DNA from: Cladocopium goreaui
Lineage: Eukaryota; Sar; Dinophyceae; Suessiales; Symbiodiniaceae
Direction of reading: 5' to 3'
Assembly (NCBI GenBank): GCA_947184155.2
Contig: CAMXCT020000494.1
Span: 67,501 to 131,500 of the forward strand
Length of the DNA: 64,000 nt
Under the pieces are notes generated by a model. It was not told where the DNA came from, made no database searches, and was given only the letters and a program-made list of their open reading frames with translations. Positions 1 to 11,737 of the stretch are shown here, one piece after another. Position 1 is the stretch's first letter, and each line of letters starts with the position of its first letter. Both the position numbers and the translations under genes were made by a program.

Positions 1-673
1 CCATTGAAGAGATTGGTCGTGTGGTCCTGGCACCGATCAAAAAACAAACCCAGGGACCCAGGGACCCTGTCTCTTGAGGAATTGAAGAGTCTGTTGAACA
101 TTGTGAAGAACTAGGTGAAAAAAAACCCAACTATTGTGGGATATCGCTAATCTAAGTATTCGAAGTCAACTACACTACAATATGTAACCCCCCCCATAAC
201 TCCCCATATTTTTCTGTTTCTGTTTTGGGGAAACAAAGCCAAAAAAATTCAATGACAGATGTCTTGGTGATGATCAGTGTTGGTGCGGTGTTGGAAAAAA
301 AAAACGAATCCCCAATATATCAACGGTAGGTTAATAGCCCCCAACCCAATCATAACCATCATCTTATCAATAATATCCCCTTTCATCATTTCAAAACCGT
401 GTGTTTTAAACAAAAAGACTAGAAATGATTGATGTTGATAGTTTTAGACACCCAAAAAGACTACATAACCTGATAGTTTTTGATAGTTTTAGACATTTTA
501 AACCTCCACAAAAGACTCTGTGACTTGATGGTTTTGATGGTTTTAAACATGTTCCCCGCAACCCCCTGGTTCGCCCACACTCAAACAACACATCCAAACA
601 ATATCATATACTTATCACCAGAGGATGAATGAAAACACCGGCTATACGCAGTCATTTTGACTTTAAGTTTTCA
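1..673. other. AT-rich spacer, no gene seen
   Basis: I see no exon I can support in either strand. The branching-enzyme gene that begins to the right is read leftwards and must continue beyond base 1, so part of this stretch is probably its intron. Confidence 0.5.
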
Positions 674-716
674 GGATTTAGGGTTTTAATTTAGGGTTTT
701 AGGTTTTAGGGTTTTG
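674..716 (+). repeat. Interstitial telomere-like TTTAGGG repeats
   Basis: Three degenerate copies of (T)TTTAGGG lie within about 40 bases, separated by T/A-rich spacers. TTTAGGG is the Arabidopsis-type telomere unit also reported for dinoflagellates. The copies are internal and imperfect, so this is an interstitial telomere-like tract, inside or beside an intron of the branching-enzyme gene, and not a chromosome end. Confidence 0.45.
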
Positions 717-804
717 GTGTTTGTTGTTTTGGAAAGTAAAAGACTTAAACCCTGCGCAGCGATTTGAGCATGTCAAAGGATATGCGGGCTTGGCCGCACT
801 GCTC

Positions 805-2802
805 CTGCCAAGCCAGCTTGGTCCAGGCCGGTACACGATCGTGCCAGCCGCCATCGTTGGCTTCGATGCCTTGAATGGTGGATTTTTTTGGATGTTTTAT
901 TGAATACCCTCCGGTAATTTAACATAACTATGGAAAATCATCATCTATAATGGATGTTCCCATGAAAAATTGTGATTTTCCATAGTTTTTTGTATGTTTA
1001 CCAGAGGGTAAATCCAATAGTTTGAAACAAAACTGATAATCCAAGCAATAATAATGATAATCCAAGGAAACTCCGATTATTTCTACAGAATGTCGGGTGG
1101 TTCATCATCATTGGTTGGGGTCATGTGTTTGCGGGCTATTCGTTGACAGGACTGTTTGAAGACAACTGCTCGCTGGATCTGGCCAAGTATTGTCAAGTGA
1201 TTCAAATGTCGCTGCCGAAAAGCTTCTGCTAATCAGTCACATGGCTGGAGTTTTCGAGTTTTTCCCCATTTAATCCACTTAGTTCAATGATCTTCCCAGC
1301 TATAAATCTCCTGAACACTTGATGACCGCCATGTGGCTGACACCCTTTAAGGTAGATCTCCCCTCACAATTGTTATGGGTGCTGTGATATAAATCATCCC
1401 CAGTCATGGTAGGTTGGTAGGTTTATGGCATTGGGTTGCACACATTATAATCCGATAGAATATGATATAATTAGATATAATTGGGTATATTTAGATATAA
1501 TATGATATAATTAGATCTTACTAGATATCATTAGATATATATATATAATTAGTATACTTCTACCGTGTATATCCAGGTTTTTGGACCACCTCAGCAGTTT
1601 TAAATAACGAAAACTCCGACGGCCGAGCTCCCAGCGGACTTTGACTTGTGTGGCGTGGTCGATGCCAGGTGAACCGTCTGCCTGGGGATCGACGGATGCC
1701 AGGTGGATGGCCATCCCACCAGGAACTCCGTCTGCTAAGGGTGGTGCCCCAGTGAGCTAAATCGTGAAGTTGGTGATACCCGTGTGGAAACCATAGGAAA
1801 ATGTGGGTTTATTGGAAATTATAGCTCATTTATGATAGCTAAGTTGGTGTAAATTTATAAGTCCAATTTCACTGGCTGGGTTTTGTTGGTGATCTGAAAA
1901 GAACTAGGTCATGGGATTATATAACCCATTTATAACTGGGGGGGCACCACCTTGTGGAAAACATTGGAAGATATGGAAAATCATTGGAAATAGAGTTAAT
2001 GGGATTGAAACCCATTTATAAATGGGGGTGCATTTTATGGCAGAATGACCCGAATGACCTGTATGTGAAAAGCTTTTGACCATGACACATCTGCTGAGTG
2101 GGTCAAAACGCCAAAACCTAGTACCCCTGCTATTCACGAAAAAATGAGCAAACTCAGAACAGTCTTTTCAGGTGTCGTTCTCCACCCCCCATCTCACTAT
2201 ATCTGGCACCTTGTCTTTGACGAAGAGAGCCCATCGTCCATAGCCTTCAGATGTCAATGGTGTGGTGTTCTGCCAGTCGTTGAAATTTCCGATCAGGAAC
2301 ACCTCGCGAAACAGGGCAGAGATGGATTCTGCCGGTGATGCATTTCCACCCCGATCAGTGTTTCGGTGCAAAACGAAATCACTGGTTTTCCAACCAGGTG
2401 AACCAGACCCTGCCTGCTTTGCATTGGGAAGCCATTCTCTGTAGACATAGCCGCCTGCCAAATGTCGACCAGGGGATGATGCAAGCCATCAATGCACATA
2501 ATGCACCTGCAGATCCCTTGCCCACAGAGTGTCCTGTCAACTTGGGTGTGTGACCTTCTCATACAGTTTCACTGCAACTGAACAAGCTCAGAATTCATAG
2601 ATCCTCTGAACGGCTATGGCTCAAGTTGATTGACACCCCAACATTTTCTGATTTTCCAATCTCTTCCAAATCTGTAGTTCTGCCAATACTACACCCTTAA
2701 AAGGCGCCTTTCTCGTCATCGCGGTTCCAGCCGAAGATCTTGTATCCCTCGGCGAATTTCTCGACGCCACCCTCGTTCTTCTCGAGCTCACCGAGCCACC
2801 AT
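805..2802 (-). CDS. GBE1: 1,4-alpha-glucan (starch/glycogen) branching enzyme, N-terminal exons, partial
   Basis: The enzyme makes alpha-1,6 branches in storage starch or glycogen. Five consecutive exons join in frame: 2802-2708, 2454-2414, 2302-2210, 1681-1624 and 869-805. They encode WLGELEKNEGGVEKFAEGY, then YREWLPNAKQ, then VFLIGNFNDWQNTTPL, then IDHATQVKVRWELG, then GGWHDRVPAWTK. This is the N-terminal helix plus CBM48 carbohydrate-binding module seen at the start of eukaryotic branching enzymes, in the usual order. The GH13 catalytic barrel is absent and must lie left of base 1. Donors are GC after 2708, 2414 and 1624, GT after 2210, and possibly GA after 805; acceptors are all AG. A further exon starting at 3763 (VMALKIFEIDRSLE) may encode the start, but I could not join it in phase. 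A MITE sits in the intron between the last two exons. The family call is firm; the last exon end is not. Confidence 0.85.
905..1010. mobile_element. MITE, TACCCTCYGGTAA family
   Basis: A hairpin element of about 106 bp that starts TACCCTCCGGTAATTTAACA and ends in the inverted form TTTACCAGAGGGTA, with an inner palindrome around CTATGGAAAATC. It is consistent with a TA target duplication. It lies in a branching-enzyme intron. At least six relatives occur in this window. Confidence 0.7.
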
Positions 2803-4772
2803 CTGTAACCTCACTCGGGCCTGAAGGATCCCAACCTGTATCACTTCAACCCACATGGCGATTGATAGAGTTGTGACCATTCAACCCACGTCAAACACGT
2901 TTAGAAAGGGGGAAGCAACATGGTGCCCACGTCGATTCTGGAACTCCACTTGTTTCACCGGATTGGTGACTCATTTCCCGAACCCTGGTGACCCTGGTGG
3001 AATGTGGTAGGGTCTTAACGGATGGGATTGGATCCATCGACATGTGATACATGGATATACATGGTTCAACCCCATTTTTTAAGCTTATCTATTCAACCTG
3101 ATCTATAGTAACCACACAAAAAATAGAAAAGTGGCATCCAATGCTAAAATAGTGGTATTTGTTGGTAATTGGTATAAATTGAACCTTCTCACAGCATTTT
3201 TTGGGGGGCTTCCCAGAAAGGGTCAACCCCAGCCATGTTGGGGTGGTATCATCAAGGCCCCCGATTCAGGTTGCTGCATCATCTAAGGCTCTCACCGTTG
3301 ACCCTGTCCCAAATTTGGCCTTGGCCAACGGGTTAAGACTGAGATAAGACCGCATAATAACAGCTGGCATTTATTATACAACTGGGATCATCTATTCGCA
3401 TAGGACTATTGGCGTAGAACCATGATATACGATCTTATGACACTTAAACCCAAAACCATAGACTCTAGACCATGCCCCAAAACTTCAACAGAACTGGGGA
3501 TGCGTGAAAACTCGCAAAACTTACCCTCTGGTAAACTAACATAAGTATGCGAAATCACCATTTTTAATAAGAAAACTCACTATTTCTATGGCCATTTTCA
3601 ATAGCAAACTGTTAAATTACCAGAGGGTACCAAAAATATTGGGGCGATTCTTTCTTCATAGCCATGAATCCCAGCTGTTTTACGCTGTGCCGTTACGCCG
3701 GCTGGACGCGCCTTGACAGCTCTCCAGGCTACGGTCGATCTCAAAGATCTTAAGCGCCATGACCTTGTTGGCAACGACGGATGTTGATTTTATGACATGA
3801 GATTTGTTCTTTAAAAGAAAAAGCAAATCTATATATCTTTATATAATGATATGATATATATATATAATAAATAAATAAATAAAGAAAGAAATAAAGAAAG
3901 AAAGAAAGAAAGAAAGCAATAAATATATAAATGAATGAATGAATAAACAAATAAATAAAGGTAATGTTGATCATCATGAATGGTACCTCCTCATTGTTAA
4001 TGGTTCGTATCCTATTTTGTTGATCGTCAGATAATCTTAATTAACTTTAACTGTAAAAAATGATGTCGTTTATTCTTTTCGGGTCTGTCCAGCTGGGGTC
4101 TACCCCAATATAGCAGTTCTAGTGGGGAAAGTGATGATAGACTCACCATGATATTTTGCTACTACTAGGTACCCTAATTTTTTGACCAAGCCGTAATAAC
4201 CCACCGAAAAAGATGAAAAAAGAGGCCATGGATGGAAAATGATGGAAATACCTTAGCGCTTGTCTGAAAAATTGAGTAAACCGCAAATCTCGTCGGAGAA
4301 AACCATTGTCCGAACTGAAATGGCCGTGGGGTATTGTCCGATGGCCGTGCCAGGGTATCCTTCGTGTTCGGACACGCCCCTTATCTTGGTCGAGCTGAGG
4401 ATCCAACAACGCACAGCCAGATGGGACGAGGACTTGATGTGCAAAAAAGAATCTGTTTGTCCCTAATTCTTTGCCAAGTTTGTGCTGAGGCTCGGCTGAA
4501 AAGCTGAAAAGAAAATGGCAAGGTGAAAATTTGGAAAAAGTTCGGGCACAGCCCATTGAATGGTCAAAGGTTACTTCCAAAATGGGCTGCGGTGACGTGG
4601 CGCGTTGAGACCCTCCAAAGACGTCTAACCCTAAACAAACGCTGAGAAATGAAAATCATTGGCCTGTGGCCTGTGGCTTAAATGTTTTTAAGCCAAGAAA
4701 AAGGCTGGTCTGGTAATGTCTGGTACTGAAATAGATTCAAGCTGCAGGTCCATTGGTGGCCTCCATGTTCTA
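2803..4772. other. Spacer with microsatellite and possible weak exons
   Basis: Apart from the MITE, this stretch holds an AAAT/AAAG-rich microsatellite at about 3868-3960. A possible upstream branching-enzyme exon starts at 3763 on the minus strand. A second coherent minus-strand frame lies at about 4440-4256 (WILSSTKIRGVSEHEGYPG), but I cannot assign it. Confidence 0.35.
3522..3629. mobile_element. MITE, TACCCTCTGGTAA family
   Basis: About 108 bp with intact terminal inverted repeats TACCCTCTGGTAA and TTACCAGAGGGTA. The interior is diverged from the copies at 4936 and 52473 but keeps the AACATA and AAAATC blocks. No coding capacity. Confidence 0.7.
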
Positions 4773-4881
4773 CTGGTTGGTGGTTTCAACCCCTCTGAAA
4801 AATATTAGTCAGTTGAGTCAGTTGGGATTATGATTCCCACTATATGGAAAAATAAAAGCCATGTTCCAAACCACCAACTAG
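4773..4881. mobile_element. Hairpin element, CTGGTTGGTGGTTT family
   Basis: About 109 bp bounded by CTGGTTGGTGGTTT and its near-perfect inverse AAACCACCAACTAG (13 of 14 pairs). The interior matches the tandemly expanded element at 60391-60694: both have CCTCTGAAAAATAT-like and GATATGGAAAAATAA-like blocks. Non-coding, probably a MITE. Confidence 0.5.
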
Positions 4882-4935
4882 ATATATATCTCATTAACCA
4901 TTATTAGCCACGATTAACCACCATTAACCACCATT

Positions 4936-5039
4936 TACCCTCTGGTAATTTAACATAGCTATTGAAAATGGCCTTTTTTAGTGGATTTTCCCATTAAAAA
5001 TGGTGATTTTCCATAGTTATGTTAGTTTACCAGAGGGTA
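4936..5039. mobile_element. MITE, TACCCTCTGGTAA family
   Basis: 104 bp with perfect termini TACCCTCTGGTAA / TTACCAGAGGGTA. The whole element folds into a long hairpin (ACATAGCTATTGAAAAT pairs with ATTTTCCATAGTTATGT, with mismatches). Very close to the copy at 52473-52578. Confidence 0.75.
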
Positions 5040-5188
5040 AAAAAACGCCAGATTGTGGCTGGGTATTTCATCATCGCCTCGGCCCTAAAAACCGGTGATC
5101 GGTGACCTGTCCGTTGCGGTGCTGGCGCGGAACACGCACAACACGACATGGCGCCGTGTTCTCGGCGCAAACGCGAGTGAAGAGTTGA

Positions 5189-5290
5189 TCAATGGATTGG
5201 TTTAAGGGAAAATTTACTGGTTTAAGCCCCATATTTAATGGGAAAATCTATGGTTTCCGGTTAAGATTTTCCCTTAAACCAATCCATTGA
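5189..5290. mobile_element. MITE with perfect 25-bp inverted repeats and 5-bp target duplication
   Basis: A 102-bp element whose first and last 25 bases are exact reverse complements (start TCAATGGATTGGTTTAAGGG). It is flanked on both sides by GTTGA (5184-5188 and 5291-5295), a 5-bp target-site duplication. No coding capacity. Perfect termini and target duplication suggest a recent insertion. Confidence 0.8.
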
Positions 5291-5609
5291 GTTGAGTCAA
5301 AAGTCAGCAACTTTTCTGAGTTCAGATGGCGAAAAACTGGGTTTTTTCGCCAAATGTCCATCATCCCACAGTCAACTGCCGTTAAGAGCTGAGCCAAAAT
5401 TGAAAGAAACAGAGAGATCTGCTGAAGCCTGCCATGCGGAACATAGGGTCCCAAAGATGGCCTCAAAAATAATATCTATATCTATATATATATATACAAT
5501 ATATACATATACCCATTACATCTGACTTTCTCTACTTTCATTCAAGTTGGCATAACAAAAGTGAGGCTTTGTTTGCAGAGCCTGTCCCCCAAAACAATCT
5601 TAGTTGACG

Positions 5610-5800
5610 CATTTTTTGCAGCGCTTCCAGTATCCACCAATCATATCTGCCAGGGTTTCGCTTCCAGCAGGTTGCACTTCTACTCGGCTGGCAGCTTGCC
5701 ATGCGAGCATTGAAGTGTCGCGACGAAGAAGCTCTGCAGGGCCCACACGATCGGCACGTCGTCAGGAGATGTTGCTGGGGAGATGTCGCGTGGCCGTGAC
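5610..5800 (-). CDS. Possible exon of an unknown gene
   Basis: One minus-strand frame reads coherently (RRDTSMLAWQAASRVEVQPA, then ETLADMIGGYWKRCKK). It might belong to the gene whose exons lie at 6735-7471. I do not recognise the family and did not establish its splice sites. Confidence 0.25.
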
Positions 5801-6729
5801 ACGACTGATTAGCTGCCAGCTGGAGGGCTCAGTACTGCTGATTGTATGGCCTCAGCAGAATAACTTTCGGAGAAAACAAAAATGGATGCGGGGTTTCTCC
5901 AAAAATTGCTGTGACTCATTTCCGGCCACTTCAACAGGAAACCCAACCAAACCCGTAAATGTCAACCCCCATCGCATCGCAACTTGGATGCCCCGCTTCT
6001 GCTTGGACCAGCCACGTCCGAGCCTCTGCAGCCCCAAGGAGTCGCTGTTCGGCCAGAATTTGAACCTCAGATGACTCAGATGTGGTGATCCGCGGCCTTT
6101 TAAGGCTTCAGTGGCGTGCACTCATCCCACCAAGGAATTCCAAAAAACAATGGGTGTATTTCCTATGAAAATGGACCATCCGCCACTGGCTTTATCTCCA
6201 ACTTGACCATGGCCCAAATCACTGGTGGTCCTAGAGGGTAAGCCCCTCACTGCCCTTTCGTTGAAGTAAATCGCCGCCTGCTTTTCACCTGGGTTTCCAG
6301 TGTTTGCAGCTGCTTGCAGAACCAACATGTCAGCTCTGCAGTAAGATGTGTGTGTGTATATATATATATATATTCTGATTCTGCGATTCCAACCCATACA
6401 TCTCTATTCTATATGTTTACAGACATCACACTACAAATACACCGACATGCCATTACATTCTTACATTCACATCCACATTCACATTATGCATTCACATCTC
6501 ATTACATGTCATTTACATTTGCATTTGAGCAGTGTCAAAACCCTGTGTCATCCCTTCAAAAACTGGTTGAACGGGATTCCCTTATTTTTTTGGATTGTCA
6601 CATTCCCGCTAGTGGAAAATCCCCGAACCAATCATCAACTGATCATTGATCATTCATATCGCCAGAATTCCCCATATCTATTGGTCAAAATCCATACAAA
6701 TCATGGTAAAATCCCAGCATTTCAAGGCC

Positions 6730-7471
6730 CCCGAGGCCGCCACTGGCACTCTGCCAGCGAGCGATGACGTAGACCAGGGCCATCTTGTGGCTCAAAACCT
6801 GGCTGAAGCGGATTTTGCTGAGGACCTCTTCATCGATGAAACATCATCAAACATCATCAAACATCAAACATTGAGATGCTGTTGACCACATGATGTTGAA
6901 TCATCGAATCCGCACCGCCAAATCCAAGGAGTCCTCGAGGTCATCCCATCTGGGGTCCTGCCATGGGACGGATATCCATGGCATGGGTTGACCACGGGCC
7001 CATCCGGCCCATCCTCAATCAGCTCATTCAAAGCCCGTCGGAGTGCTTCCAGATTTGCATCTTGCTCTCGGAGCTTGTCCAAGCAATGTAGGATCTGCCA
7101 CAGTCCGTGGGCAGTTGGGTCAACTCATCCGATTTGTGTATGTTTTTGTGTGCGTGTGCATATATATATAATATGTATATATACATACCATCTATATATA
7201 TATATATATACCATATATATATATATATATACCAGTTATATAAGGGGTGTACCCCGAATCATCCAAGTCATGGATGACCATCATTGAAACCCATGGATCC
7301 ACCATGGGTAAATGCAACATTTTTAGAAACCTCCAGACTGAAGTCATACTGTGTCAACTCTCTGCTGAGCGCCTGATCCAGTAGTTTCATCATCTCTGAA
7401 ACCGAAAGGCCATCTTTCACGACCTCCACATAGAGAGCCTCCATCCACGCGCCGGTTTTCCCCGCGATTTT
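6730..7471 (-). CDS. Unknown multi-exon gene, three exons
   Basis: Two exons join in phase 0. Exon 7471-7331 has a TCTAG acceptor and GT donor; it encodes 47 residues including TGAWMEALYVEVVKDGLS. Exon 7094-6996 has a GCAG acceptor and GT donor; it encodes 33 residues including LHCLDKLREQDANLEALRRA, an amphipathic, probably coiled-coil helix. A likely third exon starts at 6825 after AAGAG (VLSKIRFSQVLSHKMALVYV). The protein looks helical and soluble. I do not recognise the family. An AT microsatellite (about 7158-7240) sits in the intron between the first two exons. Confidence 0.5.
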
Positions 7472-7474
7472 CTA

Positions 7475-7985
7475 GAGAGAAAGTCTATGTCTAGAAAGCC
7501 GAAAAAAACGAAATGGGTTGCCTCACCCGATATGATACAGTACGGTATCACCAAATGTATCACCAAATATGGCTATGAGTCAAAACCCTGGCGCTATTCT
7601 GTTCACTCCAAAAACTCTCAGATTTATGGATGGTCATCCCTCTAAAATGTGATTGTTCATACATAGGTTTTGATTCGTCCGCATATAATGTTGATTATCA
7701 TTAATGGTACCTCCATTGTTCATGGTTCAATATCCCCATGTTTGATGGTGAAATAATCAGAGGTAAACTGGATAATAAACCATCCCCCAATTGGGCTTTA
7801 TTTTTGGCTATACCACTATTTCAAATTTCAAACAATTACGGATTATTTTCGAACGCCCCGAGCACAAATGACTGAAATGAGCAGGAAAAAATATTTTCAA
7901 GCAGACTTGACTCAAGCAGACAGTACTGTGCTTCGAAAAATCCAGGTCTATGAGCAATTGCAGCTTCTGGCTGCAGCACACGCAC
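7475..7985. other. Spacer, nothing recognised
   Basis: Non-coding by inspection. It contains an AACCATCCCCCAATTGGG-like block that recurs near 39700, probably a degenerate dispersed repeat. Confidence 0.4.
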
Positions 7986-7989
7986 TGCT

Positions 7990-9050
7990 CTATTGGCAGT
8001 TTACGGCTTCCACAAAAGCTTGAAGGCTTGCATAGGTCAGAATGCCTTTGTCAACTACTGGTCGGTCCCGGTGAATCTGTTCAACTGCTTTGGATGCATT
8101 CTCGAACAGCCCCAGCTTTAGCAAGCAAGCAACCAACATGCAGGAAGAGTCAGGAAGAGCGGGAATGTCCACCTTTGCAGTGAATGTAGACCTTCTTTCC
8201 AGCATGTTCTTCGAGCCAAGCTGCAACTGCCTTGGCACCATCCTCTAGAGTTTCCCTTCCAGGAGCCTCTGTGTCTAGAGTTTTGTATCGAATCTGCTTG
8301 ATCTTGCTCTTTGCATATGCGGCTTCAGGTCCACCCCACTCCTTGGTCATGTTCACCACAAGGCCAACTTCTAGGCTTTTCAACTCCTCGACATGGTGAG
8401 CTAATGGCCGGCCACCCAAGAAGAATGGCGTCCCTTTGATTTCAGATGCCACATCGAATGCTCTGGGATCGTTAAGGTCTCTGTGGCCGCTGTGGAAGTA
8501 TGGTGGTTTTCCAGGTCGGCAACATGTGTCCACCAAATAGCTGACCGTGAGGATAGGCACATCCCAGAAGCAATGAATCCAAGCACTCCTCGTGAACCAA
8601 GTCGCTTCAGCTGCCGGCAGTAAACAGCCACTGTCAAGCCGTGGACCAATGGACCACCAAGGATCGTTTGGAAAGAGACTCCAAAGAACCGCAAGGGAAA
8701 GAGACACATGGCCACAATATGAATGCACATTCGGTGAGCAAACTGCATGTTTTGCGGAAAGCTCCGGGCTGCTCTTCGTCTTTAATAATAGCTTCTGACA
8801 CTCGAAGACCGAAGGACCAAAAGACCACAGCCCGCCCGATCCAGGAGTACTGGGTCTCACATAAAGCTGCGGATAGAATGATTGGAAGAGCTCTCCAGGC
8901 CACCCCTTCGAAAAACCTAAGTGTTTTGGCAGGTAAAGTGGATGCACGGATCAGTTCGGCCACAATCAACATCACATACAAAAAATAAGCTGCCATCAGC
9001 TGCACAGTACTTTTGGGCACTTTTGGACACTTTTGCGCACTTTTGGGCAC
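7990..9050 (-). pseudogene. Dual-specificity protein phosphatase copy with frame breaks
   Basis: The C-terminal part is a DSP-type phosphatase. A DPRAFDVASEIKGTPFFLGG strand region is followed by the active-site loop HCKGGHSRSS, which fits HCX5R(S/T), then a typical C-terminal helix (SLQAFVEA). The catalytic Cys and Arg are present. No intron is needed across about 1 kb, but the frame changes several times. An N-terminal membrane-like segment (MAAYFLYVMLIVAELIRAS, start at 8996) is in one frame, FFGVSFQTILGGPLVHGLTV in a second and the phosphatase core in a third. A 10-bp tandem duplication at 8141-8160 (CAGGAAGAGT/C twice) ends the frame right after the active-site loop. Removing one unit would restore it. 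This looks like a decayed processed copy. Membrane anchoring and substrate are unknown. Confidence 0.65.
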
Positions 9051-9056
9051 TTTTAG
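9008..9056 (+). repeat. 10-bp tandem repeat CACTTTTGGG x5
   Basis: Five consecutive 10-bp units (cacttttggg, cacttttgga, cacttttgcg and so on) lie at the 5' side of the phosphatase pseudogene. Confidence 0.7.
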
Positions 9057-11690
9057 GGTCCAATGTTCCAGTGCTCAGACACAGGAGATCCAGGAACTGG
9101 AAAGTCAATTGCAACCAAGGAGCACCCAATGTTTTTTGGCCATGCGCAAAATCGGACCACAATCACATCGCCTCTCCCGCCTCTCCACAGGCAGAAGAGG
9201 CTCGATGCGATTCGCCATTTCCGCCTGTTCGGTTGTCGGAGCACAGCTGAACTTGGGACGCATCAAGGCCCTACATTTTGCAAGTCAAAATTGGAAATGT
9301 TGGGTACAGGGACCCGACAAAGTCATGCCTAAGTCACTCCTTTCGCTTGCCCCGCTTGTGAACGCAACAAAGAAGTCATGCCTAAGTCATGCCTTTTCGC
9401 CCCCTCCATTGTGAACGCAAGTGTCAAAATAGCCCTTTCCAAATCGGAACCTTTCACTTTCGCTTCTTTTTTTCCTCCCTGCCTTAAATATAGTCATTTC
9501 TTAAAAAAAAGGAACGACTTTGTCTTTTGGCTGTATGGGGCCAAGGTACTCTGGTGAGTTCCGGATTTTTTTCGTAAACTAGACGATACTGGATTGTTAT
9601 TTTCAAAAGTTGCAAGTTTGGACCCATAGCCATTTCAACGAAAAAGTAACATCGTCTTGAAGTTGTTCAAGTTTCCCGGGAAAAAATGGCTACACCAAAG
9701 AACGCAGAAACTTTGGTGAAGCCGTGGCTTTGCAGAATATCTATTAGTTTTCCAGCCTTAACTCCAAATTCTTGATGATTTTTGGCCATTTTGGCTGCCA
9801 AGGAGCTTTGGCGGCAAAAAGGGCGCTTCTTCCCTTCACGCTTCGGCAAGGAGCGAAAAGCGTGAAGTCGACAGACTTGCAGAACCTCGGATGGTCGTTC
9901 TTGGTGGAGGATCTTCAGGAAGCGGAACGTAACATCCACATAAAAATACTAAAAACATGAAACAATTTTTTTGTTGATCCTTCCCAATACCATTGGTGTC
10001 GTCAGAAATAGTGGTTTTCCATCTTCCAAAAGGGGCTTGCAGTAAGGATTCTGCCAAGTCAAAACGAAAGTCACATCTGGCAGATCAACCTTTAACGTCA
10101 CCAAGGTACCCCCCTCGTGACCCTAAACAGCTTCTCCACCTATGAAGCAAAAAATGGACCTATTACTCCTCAACTGGAACCCGAAAATCATGGGCTGCCT
10201 GAAATAAATTCCTGGAGACGGTAGTCCCCAAGTTGCACCTCAATGGATTTCAACATTGACCCCTCCAAAGTGATCAAATATGTTTTTTTCAAAGATCTGT
10301 CAACCAGAATAGCTGGGTTTTTTCTGCGTCCATGGTCAGTTTCTGGTGGCTACATATGCTCATCGGGATGAGCGAGTTTTCAAGCCTGTAAAATCACGAG
10401 ACAAGAGACACTCCCAATACAAGCAGCGACAAGATCGAAGGACTACGAGCCACTGGTTGGCTTGAAATCTGCAGCATCCAAATGGCTGCGAGAATCGATT
10501 CACTTTCTTGCGGGATTTGGGGTCTGTGAAAACATTCGTCCAGGGAGACCGAAGGCTGTCGGCCAAGAAGTTGCTGGGCGTCACATGTAATGACCAGGGA
10601 CGGACGTATCCGCGTATCCAAATACAAATGACAAAGGGATACATCATAGTGAGGCATACCGTTTTGATTTGAAAGATTTCCTCTTCAGATCTCTTCTTCG
10701 TTCCTGCGATTGCTAATTTGGGGCAAATCAAAGAGTGCAACGCATATCTATGCGGCGTACATCAGCGTTTCCATGATCAGCACAGGCTCCATCCCTTTGC
10801 TTTTCATGATGACTGGATTTACCACATTATCAAGTATGAATAATCCCTTCCCCGTAATAGTACACCCCACCAGAACTAAGGTTTAGCAGGGGATCTACAC
10901 ATATTTTGGGCGGTACAATGGAGATGTTTAACATTGGGGGAATTGGATTATATTCACCATCTGGATGCTCTCTGTGGTTCAAAGACGAGAATTATTTGCA
11001 GGAATGGCTACAAAGTGGGTTCCTCCATGATGTCCTCTGATGGGTCGAATCTGTAGGTAACCCTTATTGATGGCTTATTTAGGGCTGCTGTCATCGCATG
11101 CCAATGTCAAAAATCGAACGGGAACATTTCAATCAATAATAAGGAAATTATTGCTTATTCCATCGCATTCCCAGGCAATGAACTTTGATCTGTGGGGTGA
11201 CCAATCCAAGCTCCCAAAATAAGACACTTTTAGCCTTATTTTGTCCCCTTTGATCTGTACCTGGGCCCAAAGAAAATAGACCTTAATTAGGCCTTATTAT
11301 TTGTGTAACAAATCATAAAAGCTTATTCAAGGCTTAAATAAGGCCATTTGCCGTTTTTGTGGTTTAAGCTTCTAATAGCTATTTGATAAGCTACTATTAA
11401 ATTTACAACCCTTATTATTTTGGGGGGGGAGTGTGGGTGAGTGTAGTGTAGGTTTCTGTGAAAATATTCCATGAATATCCCATTAAGCCACCATTTTTAT
11501 GGGTATATCATCCAACCAACATGCACTCCGGATGGGATTATCATGTATAATCCTATTTGCGGTATTTTACAAGGAATATGAATATCTGCCGACCCCTAGC
11601 CTTGGCATAGGTGAGGCGGTGCCCGGGATCACCGCAGGTGTGCTACATCTCCAAACATTTTTCATACCAGACCCCCTGCAAACTTCAAAC
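9057..11690. other. Gene-poor stretch
   Basis: No exon I can defend. Weak coherent minus-strand frames occur at about 9870-9670 and 10650-10400 (QESESILAAIWMLQISSQPV), but I did not find convincing acceptors, donors or family matches. Confidence 0.35.
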
Positions 11691-11737
11691 CCTCCGCAGC
11701 GTTAAGCACCATTGCCATGGCCCGAAGCAACAGCCCC

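Noticed and set aside
2810-2875. Plus-strand DPNLYHFNPHGD beside the branching-enzyme exon
   Set aside because: Too short, no splice context, and the minus strand is the coding strand here.
6348-6767. 139-residue plus-strand frame rich in His/Tyr/Ile
   Set aside because: Low-complexity CATTCACAT repeats generate it, and a minus-strand exon overlaps its 3' part.
9781-9805. GCCATTTTGGCT followed by GCCAAGG on the plus strand, resembling a spliced leader
   Set aside because: Needs a 2-base insertion to match, the core is near-palindromic, and no convincing plus-strand gene follows.
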